Origin: Symbiodinium sp. CCMP2592
Taxonomy: Eukaryota > Sar > Dinophyceae > Suessiales > Symbiodiniaceae
Assembly: GCA_905221615.1 (NCBI GenBank)
Contig: CAJNDT010005867.1
Location: 450,673-514,672, forward strand
DNA length: 64,000 nt
Direction: 5' to 3'
Shown piece after piece: positions 8,953 to 16,348 of this stretch (position 1 is its first letter; every line of letters starts with the position of its first letter). Below the pieces are notes generated by a model that was not told where the DNA came from, did no database searches, and saw only the letters and a program-made list of their open reading frames with translations. Made by a program: the position numbers and the translations under genes.

Positions 8953-11900
8953 TCAAGCGTCCTTACGGGCTCCACCTCGAAAGAAGGCAGCGATACTCGG
9001 CTGCTGTTGTGTGGGCAGCTTGACCATCCGAGTCGATGGCTTTGGTAGCGGAGCATTCAATCGTCCAGAGAATGTAAGTCGATCTGTTGACGACGTTCTC
9101 GAAACTTGTTGTGAAATCCTTTCGGCGCTCGATCCCGTGACAGCTGATTGCAGAATCTCATCAGGAGGGACATCTCGTCCTGCAACTTGTTGTGTCTCTG
9201 TTGCAGGATATTCATGTCCTGGCACAATTTGTGCAGGTGGATCTCCTGAAGATACAGTTGGCTGGCTATCCACTCCTCCCCGTGAAGATCCATGTATCGG
9301 AGCCATAGCGATGCCATGAGAATCGGTGGGGACTACGTCGGGTTGGGACCTATTATCAGGGGAGGATCGGGAGGCAGTAGGCTTCAATGTTGCTGTGTCG
9401 AGCGTGAGGACCACGACATACATGTCACGCTGAGCTTTCTGCATGGCACTCGAAGTTAGGTCTAATGCACGCGGACTTTTGTCATCGTCCAAGATGAGAA
9501 ATCCCCCGGCAGTCGGCGCCAGCACCGTGTAGTGTCCTGCGCTGGGGCTTGCACCGTGGTGCTGAATGACAGCTGCAAGGCGGTACGGTATCCACTGAAT
9601 CGACGTGCTGTCGAGATCGTGGAAAACAGGCAGTCTGACTGTTGTGGGGATTTCGTATGCTTGTCGAGTTTTAGTGACTCGACCATCGCTGTATGTAAAT
9701 CTCGGCAGTTGCACGAACAGCCAATCGTTGGTACTGACCAAGGCTTGTCGATATTCTTGCGCGGACCAGTTGTTAATCAAGTGTTGCAGGCAGGGTTTAT
9801 GCTTAGGGGGAGTAGGGAGACTAAGACATTTCGCAAGCGATGTGGACGGGGTCCTCCGGAGAGGCTCGCTGAGAAGCTTGCGCCGTCCTTGCCACACACC
9901 CCTGAAGGACCTGGGTAAGAGGCGAGGATGGAGAAAGTCGATGAGCTCAGGAATATCGTGTTGTCGCTGAGGTTCAGACCACCCCAAGAAGAGAAACCCC
10001 AGAATGTCAAAAGGGCCGGCATTGAGCTGACCTTTGAGCTGCTGCAGCACTTGAGGCAATGCATGCTCGAGGTGAGCTTGTCGCGCTGCAATAGTGAGCG
10101 AGTACAAGAACGCTATTGCATAACACTGGTTACCACGATTCCGGAAACGGTATAAATCATGGGCGGGTGAGGTTGATGATGACATGGCTGGTGTGGGGTC
10201 ATATGTGCCGGGGCTCAGACAGTCGTTGCTGGCAGTCATTGCCGAGCTCATTGTCCGTAGGCCAGTTTGGCCAACTGCTGTGCAATCGGCGACCTCTGAA
10301 GAGTTTCCTGACGCATGTTGATACCCACCAATTGCCATGCGGAGGAGCCCACCAGGCTCGTGAGAGCTTCGTGAACTTCGTGTGCTCGTTCGCCTCTTAA
10401 AGAAATGTCCAATTTGAACCTGGCCATGGGGATGGTGCGTGGTGCTGCTTCCAGTTTGTCCAGCTTCACCGTGCTGTGGAAAGCATGCACGATCTCTCCC
10501 TTGGTGTGCTCGAGAAGAAACGTCAAGATTCGAATGAGCTCCGTGTGGGTCATGCTGGCCTTGTTTTGGTTGAGTATCATCTTCTTGTCCTTGTGACAAT
10601 AGCGAAGGAAGGTCCAGGCATTCTCCGAGTCCATCCAATTTGCTACTTTCAACTTCTCCTTGGGAGGGTCTGTAGCCGTCATCCGCTGTATGCGGGCCAT
10701 CATTTCCTTGAGGAGGCAAGCAAATAGCACGGTGCGTAGTGGAGATTGCAGTGCAGGCTCCCCACTCTCTCGTTTGGTGTTCCAGTCTTTGGAGATCTGA
10801 TGAAGTTGCGGGATCACGCTCCACTGGTCCTGGCGTACGAAGAGAATGAAGGATTTGTCCATGCGCTGCGCCGCCAACTGATCTTCGTGTTGAAGGAGGG
10901 CCTTTGCTATCAGTCGTACCGACTCCGGCTGTGGAGCTGGGGTGGAGGGCTTGGGTCCCCGGTGGAAAGGACGCTGATCCCGGCGACGAGCGCCGTGGGG
11001 AGTTGTTGTCGTCGCAGGCTCCGGCTCCGGTCGGGGTCGTTTCGTGGGATTGGCGTCCTCCTTTGGGGTCTCGGAGTCCTCTGGCTCCGTTTTGGGCTCC
11101 GACTTGCTGTGTTGTCCTAGCAGGTTGGGACAACAGAAGGCGAAGATGTCGGCCTCCGGATTGAGTCCCTCGAGCTGCGTGCTCATCGTGCCTCCAGAAG
11201 TGGCGAGTATACGCGATGCTAAGCTGATAAAGGACAGTGCATTGTTGCGAGTGTCGGCCTGGGGCCCACACCTTTCTTTTGCACCAGGGGCAGCTATGAT
11301 CACGAACCAGTTGGCTTTTGAAGCTATAGCAGAGGTCCAGGGCTTTCTTGTTAAGGCCGGGGTATTCAGGCTCATGGGTGCGTAAAATATGCTGCTTAAC
11401 ATGTTTGTGATCGGCACACCACATGTGACACAGCACACAATGAGCCTGCAGATCCGAGTGAAGGCGGGAATCTCGCAGCAGGCTTTCCCAGCGGCACAAG
11501 TTGGCAACAAAGCTGGGTCGCTCAATCAGTGGTGCATTTTGGGCTATACCAGTAGCTTCGTCCGTGGTCTGCCGGGCAGAGGGCGACGAGGCCTGCACCT
11601 GATCGACAACATGGTCATCGATGTGGGCATCAGCTTGGCGGACAGGGTGTTTGGTCAAGCTTTCGCCACCTAGCTTGTCACAGGCACCGGACTCGATATG
11701 CTGCTTAAGGTTTTGCCACTTATGGAACGTGCGCAGGCATAATCGGCACTGCGGTAAACCCCCTTTCGCGTGTTGACTAGGGACGAAGGTGGTTGGGGTA
11801 GAGGTGCTGTGTGTGGGTAGGATAGAGTGTGCAAGTTTGCAGTGAATACGCATGGCATTTTCGGTGGGGAAAAGTCGATCACACTGTGGACAGGCAATTT

Positions 11901-14900
11901 GCGGCTCCACGGCTGAGGCAAGCACTGTCGCCTCATCCTGCTGACGGAGCAGGCTGCTCATGGAATCCTCCAATGACTGCAGATGCCGCAGGATAGCATC
12001 ACCGGTAGTGATGTCCGGATCACTTTGTGCCTTGGCCTGAAGGCGTGCCCGAAAGCAGCGAAGCATCCGAAGAATGGCATCGCCTGGCATGCTCAGCTGA
12101 GTCTGCTGCCATACGCTACGGTTGTCGGTGTGGGTAAGGTGCGCCGGTTGGCGGAGAATGGCACGTATATGACGTGTGGTGGTTTTAGTGAGCCGATCCA
12201 ACCCATCTTTAGTGAACCCAGTGGCTGGCAGGGAATAGTACATGCTGGTGGAAACACAGGCGGCCCAGAGCCGAAGGCGATAGCGAACATGCAGGGCATG
12301 GTGTCCATTTAAGGTTTTTCGAAGTGCCTGATATTTGGACTGTCCCGCCTGCAGTCGATGGGTGGTGTTAGCATCAAGGCGGTGACGATATGTGACCTTT
12401 GTACCGAGATACTCATGTGCCACCTTGATGGGTATGAGCTGCTCGTGATCATGAACTCGAATGCACAAGTGCAACTCGTTGTTCTTCTTCTGTGTGTATT
12501 CTCGCAAGATGGCCTTCGCCTGTTTGCCTTCAAGTCTAAGAAGAATGGCTGTTTTCTTAAAATTGATAGACATGCGAAAAGCAATCAAGGTTTCTAATAC
12601 GACAGTGAGCTGCTGCAATGCACTCTCGAAGTCTGCGCGGCTACGAATTGTCCAGTGACACCAATTATCATCTGCAAAGAGCACAAGTACTTGCTGCAAC
12701 CATTGTGGGTCGAGACGATCCTGCAATTCCTGCATGAGGGCTACTGTGTAGAACGACCAAAGGTAAGGGGCAATGGAGCACCCTTGCTTTAAACCATTGG
12801 TAGTCTTTTGACCCCCCACACAGATGCCGGAGCGAAAGATATATTCCGCATCCTTGTGCAATTGCTGAATGACTTGAATGGTGTCCTGGGCAACACCATG
12901 CTTGGCCAGTGTGCTGTATATGATGGGTCGACTTGCAAGATCGAATGCTTTAGTTAAGTCGAGTGATAAGGCTAATCCCCCGTAACAAGCAAGTGGTCGC
13001 ATGCCGCGGTATTGCTGAAAACGGTTGACTTGATTGTTGCGAATCACTCTACTAACCTCATCAAAGTGCATGTGTACTCTGAGGAGAGCATCGAACGTGC
13101 CGCGAGAGCGAGTGTAAGCGTACTGCGGCAGAAACCGAGTCAGTGGAAGAAGAATGTCAAGGAGTTGTTGCTTGATGAGGCAGGCTATCGTCTTGGCACT
13201 AGGGCACTGCAATCCTATGGGTCGCAAATTACCAATCTCAGTTGCGGCTTTGTGTGGTTTGGGGATTAGGGAGATGTGTGCATCATGAAGATGACCACGC
13301 AGCCGACTGCGACTGCCCGCCTTGAAATGTTCGTTCAAAGCCGGAGTCAAGACCTGGCTGATATCAGGGGCGCACAACCTCCAAAGGGCTGCTGGAGCTG
13401 TGTCCTTGGGAACAGCCTTGGCAAGGCCAAGGCTGCCCAGGATGTCAGCCACATCTTTATCTTCAAAGTGAAGACCGTCCTGCAATGGAGAAAGGCTGTC
13501 AGTGTCCGGGTGCATTGCAAAAGTGTCCTGGGCATAGCGAAGCAGGGCTTGTAGTTCCTCCTCAGAGGACATGAGTCGTCCCTGCGGGGTTCTTAGGCGT
13601 GAGGCTGTCTGAAAGCAACGCGGAGCAAAGCTCCGGACAATCTGGTGCAGTACACGTTGGTTGCCGGCCTGAGCTGCTTGCTCAGCTTCGGCTAGCTTGC
13701 ACAGGGCAGTGTCACGCTTGAGCTGCCGGCTCTGCACTCGAAGGGCCTTGGAGGCACATTGGAAAGCCGCAGCCAGACGCCACTGTTGCAGGATGTTTCG
13801 GAGCGTGGCAACTCGGGGTGCCTTGAACTCCCGATAGAGTCTCCACGTCTGACGGGCGCTGGCTCGGAAGCCTGCATTGGCACTTATGCGAAGATCGGGC
13901 TTGGGCGCCAGAGGAAAGAAGATGGCGGCACTGTCCAGCAGAAGCTGGTTTATGTATCGTCTGGTCTCATGGAGGTCAGGATTAGTGTATGATGCAAGCT
14001 TTTCACTCACGGTAGCCTGAAAAGCCCGAGCACTATCACTGCCACCTCGAACTGCTTCAACGAGTGCGACTTTATCATAGCTGATGATACTGCCCGTCTG
14101 ATGAGGGAGCTTCGGCCTACAATGAAAGGGCACAATTCGCAGTTGGGCCTCCAAGGGCCAATGTCCCGCTTGTCGCCAGGCAGCGACTGGAAAGGTATGG
14201 ATGGGGCATGCATATTTGGCCGGACCAGTGGCATCCGTCCGCTTGGTCAGTACAAAATCTATTCGTGTCTTAGTTTGGGGGGTCTCATAAGTGTGACCTC
14301 TACGTGCATGCCAACTGTTGAGGACACACAGGTCCTGGGCAATGAGCAACTTATGCAGAGGTTTATCGTGGGAATGGCCTGCATTGTCTGTCGCGAAGTC
14401 CGTCCCAACATGGGGTCGAGCCGCCCCCAAGGTAGAGTTGAAGTCACCTCCGATTAGCAGGGGGTTGCGTTGTGGGAGGGCTGCAAGGGTCTTTGTGAGG
14501 TTCGCCCACACAATCTCCCTGAACTGTCGATTTTCCTCGGCTGAGAGATGCGTGCGATGCACATGCTGGTACAGCCCAATGAAGTCAACATTAAGATTGC
14601 TGGGTTTGTGTGTGGCTCTAACGTGTAGCAGACGTCCTGGGAGGACATCGTGCACGACCGGGTTTTTGAAGACAGCTTGGTTAAGCATTATCAAGATACC
14701 CCCATGTTTATCATATGAAACCTCTGAAGCATGCCCCGTCGAGTGCACACAGAACCAAGCTCCACTTCGAAAGTCGGAGCTGGTAGCCCAATGTGTTTCT
14801 TGCAGAATCACGGCCTCGAAGCGATTCTCCATGTCCAGCCACGCACAGAATTCCTGGTACACGTGCGAGCTTAAGCCGCTAGCATTCCAGCTGAGAAGTC

Positions 14901-16143
14901 TTAGGGTGGGGAGTCGGGAGATGGTCTGAGGTCGTCTGCGGGAAACCTTGGTGGGGCCTAAGGCAAGGGGACTACTGGTTAGGGCTTGGAGCTGTTCTCG
15001 TGTGTGCCAGCGTCCTCTGTATGTCGTGCCGCCGTCGATTGAGGCTTGCGCTCGCAGCCTGGCTCGGCGGAATGCTCGTTTGGTAGCAACAGTGTGTGGG
15101 GTTTGGCCTCTTGCTTGCGCTATGCCACATTGCTTCCCTGTCCCGTGAGAGACAGGTCCCCCACCTGGCGTGGCTCCAGGTGGAACCCGCGCTCCATTCA
15201 CAGCTACAGTGGGAAACGAAAACCAAAGGAGCCTGTGAACGACGGACTTGGGACCGCCGCAGCCTACATGAGCATACTTGTAGGAGTGAGTTGTAGGATG
15301 TTTATGTTGTGGTCGTCCCTTTATGGTGCCTGATCCTCGAAAGCATCCTATCAGCGACCGCCAGCGGCTAGCATCGCGGCCAGCCCGGCCAACACATCGC
15401 CTGTGTCGTGCTGAGGTCGGAGAGGAGGCGGGATGAGGTCTATTAGGGACGGTCAGGGAGGTGAAGGATCTACGGGGTCGCATGGTGTTACGTCTAGAGG
15501 ACCTAGTAGGTATGGGCCTCTGAAAGGAAGCTGCACGTAGATTGCGCGGCCGATAGAAGACCAGTGGCTTGGAGGCAATAAGGTGGAAGTCACCCTCGTC
15601 GCTCGTCTCTGGGTGCGTGTCCTTCTTCTCGCACAAACTCCAGCCAATCGTGCAGTCGCGTGTTGGTAAGCAGGCGGCTGGCCGTCCACTTGGTCGAGTT
15701 CCAATCACGCTTGGCCAGGTCTTTCTTGGCCCATCCCAGTCGTGCCCCGTGAGAGCGGGAGCTGTCGTTGGGCCTGGTGGCATGTAGCTCACGTCGGTAA
15801 AGGTCAAGCACGTATGACTGGGCTCGTTCCAGAGGAGGCCCGACCAGCTCCAAGGAGACAATGCTAGGCAGTTCAGTGGATGCTGACGTGTTGCGAGAGG
15901 TCTCGCTCGCACTGCTACTGGTGCAGCTCTCGATGTCATCGGATTCAATGTCGGGAACGGGGCCGGAGAAACCCTGCTTGCCGTGCAATCTGTAGGGCTG
16001 CGCGCTTGCCACTGGTGTGGGTGGGGGAGGTCCCCTTGGTCGCACGTTCCTATCAGGAGCCACAGCATCGGCAGTGACAGCAGCAACATCAGGAGGATTA
16101 GCTGCAAGAGCCGGTTGCGAGGCTGCCGGCCGACGAACACCAT
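8953..16143 (-). CDS. LINE polyprotein: EN-RT-ZnF ... USP-PIP (2396-aa frame)
   Basis: One frame is open for 2396 codons. Residues ~408-640 form an endonuclease/exonuclease/phosphatase-fold nuclease (LRLLSWNASGL, ILQETHW, GGDFNST, RIDFVLT). Reverse transcriptase follows (NLRPIGLQ; LSLDLTKAFD; FADD at 12667-12678, residues 1156-1159). Zinc-binding segments lie at about 11830-11905, 11680-11755, 11345-11440 and 11240-11300. From residue ~1653 to 1964 this frame is low-complexity, and another frame there looks like the real protein. Residues ~1990-2230 are a USP/UCH-type cysteine protease: Cys2007 in NRGNQCYAIAF and His2204 in AGHYTVL, followed by LDDD. Residues 2381-2388, QPSIAAFF, form a canonical PIP box eight residues from the end. 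The first ~130 residues overlap a better-looking frame (15590-16153). Confidence 0.75.
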   Translation of the reverse strand: MVFVGRQPRNRLLQLILLMLLLSLPMLWLLIGTCDQGDLPHPHQWQARSPTDCTASRVSPAPFPTLNPMTSRAAPVAVRARPLATRQHPLNCLALSPWSWSGLLWNEPSHTCLTFTDVSYMPPGPTTAPALTGHDWDGPRKTWPSVIGTRPSGRPAACLPTRDCTIGWSLCEKKDTHPETSDEGDFHLIASKPLVFYRPRNLRAASFQRPIPTRSSRRNTMRPRRSFTSLTVPNRPHPASSPTSARHRRCVGRAGRDASRWRSLIGCFRGSGTIKGRPQHKHPTTHSYKYAHVGCGGPKSVVHRLLWFSFPTVAVNGARVPPGATPGGGPVSHGTGKQCGIAQARGQTPHTVATKRAFRRARLRAQASIDGGTTYRGRWHTREQLQALTSSPLALGPTKVSRRRPQTISRLPTLRLLSWNASGLSSHVYQEFCAWLDMENRFEAVILQETHWATSSDFRSGAWFCVHSTGHASEVSYDKHGGILIMLNQAVFKNPVVHDVLPGRLLHVRATHKPSNLNVDFIGLYQHVHRTHLSAEENRQFREIVWANLTKTLAALPQRNPLLIGGDFNSTLGAARPHVGTDFATDNAGHSHDKPLHKLLIAQDLCVLNSWHARRGHTYETPQTKTRIDFVLTKRTDATGPAKYACPIHTFPVAAWRQAGHWPLEAQLRIVPFHCRPKLPHQTGSIISYDKVALVEAVRGGSDSARAFQATVSEKLASYTNPDLHETRRYINQLLLDSAAIFFPLAPKPDLRISANAGFRASARQTWRLYREFKAPRVATLRNILQQWRLAAAFQCASKALRVQSRQLKRDTALCKLAEAEQAAQAGNQRVLHQIVRSFAPRCFQTASRLRTPQGRLMSSEEELQALLRYAQDTFAMHPDTDSLSPLQDGLHFEDKDVADILGSLGLAKAVPKDTAPAALWRLCAPDISQVLTPALNEHFKAGSRSRLRGHLHDAHISLIPKPHKAATEIGNLRPIGLQCPSAKTIACLIKQQLLDILLPLTRFLPQYAYTRSRGTFDALLRVHMHFDEVSRVIRNNQVNRFQQYRGMRPLACYGGLALSLDLTKAFDLASRPIIYSTLAKHGVAQDTIQVIQQLHKDAEYIFRSGICVGGQKTTNGLKQGCSIAPYLWSFYTVALMQELQDRLDPQWLQQVLVLFADDNWCHWTIRSRADFESALQQLTVVLETLIAFRMSINFKKTAILLRLEGKQAKAILREYTQKKNNELHLCIRVHDHEQLIPIKVAHEYLGTKVTYRHRLDANTTHRLQAGQSKYQALRKTLNGHHALHVRYRLRLWAACVSTSMYYSLPATGFTKDGLDRLTKTTTRHIRAILRQPAHLTHTDNRSVWQQTQLSMPGDAILRMLRCFRARLQAKAQSDPDITTGDAILRHLQSLEDSMSSLLRQQDEATVLASAVEPQIACPQCDRLFPTENAMRIHCKLAHSILPTHSTSTPTTFVPSQHAKGGLPQCRLCLRTFHKWQNLKQHIESGACDKLGGESLTKHPVRQADAHIDDHVVDQVQASSPSARQTTDEATGIAQNAPLIERPSFVANLCRWESLLRDSRLHSDLQAHCVLCHMWCADHKHVKQHILRTHEPEYPGLNKKALDLCYSFKSQLVRDHSCPWCKRKVWAPGRHSQQCTVLYQLSIAYTRHFWRHDEHAARGTQSGGRHLRLLLSQPARTTQQVGAQNGARGLRDPKGGRQSHETTPTGAGACDDNNSPRRSSPGSASFPPGTQALHPSSTAGVGTTDSKGPPSTRRSVGGAAHGQILHSLRTPGPVERDPATSSDLQRLEHQTREWGACTAISTTHRAICLPPQGNDGPHTADDGYRPSQGEVESSKLDGLGECLDLPSLLSQGQEDDTQPKQGQHDPHGAHSNLDVSSRAHQGRDRACFPQHGEAGQTGSSTTHHPHGQVQIGHFFKRRTSTRSSRSSHEPGGLLRMAIGGYQHASGNSSEVADCTAVGQTGLRTMSSAMTASNDCLSPGTYDPTPAMSSSTSPAHDLYRFRNRGNQCYAIAFLYSLTIAARQAHLEHALPQVLQQLKGQLNAGPFDILGFLFLGWSEPQRQHDIPELIDFLHPRLLPRSFRGVWQGRRKLLSEPLRRTPSTSLAKCLSLPTPPKHKPCLQHLINNWSAQEYRQALVSTNDWLFVQLPRFTYSDGRVTKTRQAYEIPTTVRLPVFHDLDSTSIQWIPYRLAAVIQHHGASPSAGHYTVLAPTAGGFLILDDDKSPRALDLTSSAMQKAQRDMYVVVLTLDTATLKPTASRSSPDNRSQPDVVPTDSHGIAMAPIHGSSRGGVDSQPTVSSGDPPAQIVPGHEYPATETQQVAGRDVPPDEILQSAVTGSSAERISQQVSRTSSTDRLTFSGRLNAPLPKPSTRMVKLPTQQQPSIAAFFRGGARKDA
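10248..11186 (-). CDS. LINE middle-domain ORF in second frame (312 aa)
   Basis: Starting at ATG 11186 this frame encodes a basic Pro/Glu-rich linker and then a compact, clearly protein-like domain (VRLIAKALLQHEDQLAAQRM, SFILFVRQDQWSVIP, PLRTVLFACLLKEMMARIQ). I recall comparable domains from other dinoflagellate retroelement ORFs but cannot name a function. It ends in TGA at 10248-10250, which overlaps an ATG (10249-10251) of the 2396-aa frame just before the USP domain, an ATGA junction. The 2396-aa frame is also open over these 313 codons. Either expression uses frameshifting/reinitiation, or indels have displaced this segment. Confidence 0.6.
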   Translation of the reverse strand: MSTQLEGLNPEADIFAFCCPNLLGQHSKSEPKTEPEDSETPKEDANPTKRPRPEPEPATTTTPHGARRRDQRPFHRGPKPSTPAPQPESVRLIAKALLQHEDQLAAQRMDKSFILFVRQDQWSVIPQLHQISKDWNTKRESGEPALQSPLRTVLFACLLKEMMARIQRMTATDPPKEKLKVANWMDSENAWTFLRYCHKDKKMILNQNKASMTHTELIRILTFLLEHTKGEIVHAFHSTVKLDKLEAAPRTIPMARFKLDISLRGERAHEVHEALTSLVGSSAWQLVGINMRQETLQRSPIAQQLAKLAYGQ

Positions 16144-16153
16144 GGCGCCGCAT
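15590..16153 (-). CDS. LINE ORF1-like, 187 aa
   Basis: This frame begins at ATG 16153 (MRRHGVRRPAA) and ends in a TGA that overlaps the EN-RT frame. It holds a Pro-rich stretch, a Ser/Asp-rich stretch (IESDDIESCTSSSASETS) and a helical C-terminal half with Lys/Trp residues (LGWAKKDLAKRDWNSTKW). This frame is more protein-like than the 2396-aa frame over the same bases. An ORF1 or N-terminal extension of a LINE is the simplest reading. No RRM or CCHC motif is visible. Confidence 0.5.
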   Translation of the reverse strand: MRRHGVRRPAASQPALAANPPDVAAVTADAVAPDRNVRPRGPPPPTPVASAQPYRLHGKQGFSGPVPDIESDDIESCTSSSASETSRNTSASTELPSIVSLELVGPPLERAQSYVLDLYRRELHATRPNDSSRSHGARLGWAKKDLAKRDWNSTKWTASRLLTNTRLHDWLEFVREEGHAPRDERRG

Positions 16154-16328
16154 CTACTCCTTCAGATACTCACTCAAAAATCGCTCGGGCCGTGGAGCTT
16201 CCCACCACGTCTACAGCAGGTACTACGTCATCACGCCCTACATTGCTGCCAAATCATCCAAGTTCGCCCAGCAGCCCTACCTGCACTACATGCACAGCGA
16301 TTTTACTTGATGAATCCGCGTCAACCTT

Positions 16329-16348
16329 CACCCCGCTTCGGCGGGGTG
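16329..16348 (+). other. Perfect 8-bp hairpin with TTCG tetraloop
   Basis: CACCCCGC, TTCG, GCGGGGTG: a fully paired 8-bp GC-rich stem closed by the exceptionally stable C(UUCG)G tetraloop if transcribed. It lies just outside the 5' side of the LINE and is followed by a GT-rich run. Role unknown. Confidence 0.8.

Larger units (their letters stand above)
8753..16194 (-). mobile_element. LINE with endonuclease, RT, zinc fingers, USP domain and PIP box
   Basis: Non-LTR retrotransposon on the - strand. In order it encodes an ORF1-like region, an apurinic-type endonuclease, reverse transcriptase, four Cys/His zinc-binding segments, a middle domain in a second frame, a USP-type protease domain and a C-terminal PIP box. 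The limits are set by a near-perfect direct repeat, 8734-8752 and 16195-16214 (GAGCT[T]CCCACCACGTCTAC, 19 of 20), which could be the target-site duplication. The bounds are therefore tentative. The long open frames suggest a fairly young copy. Confidence 0.75.

Noticed and set aside
15700-16143. Hydrophobic N-terminus of the 2396-aa frame as a signal peptide
   Set aside because: The overlapping frame (15590-16153) is more protein-like here, so the hydrophobic run is probably not translated.
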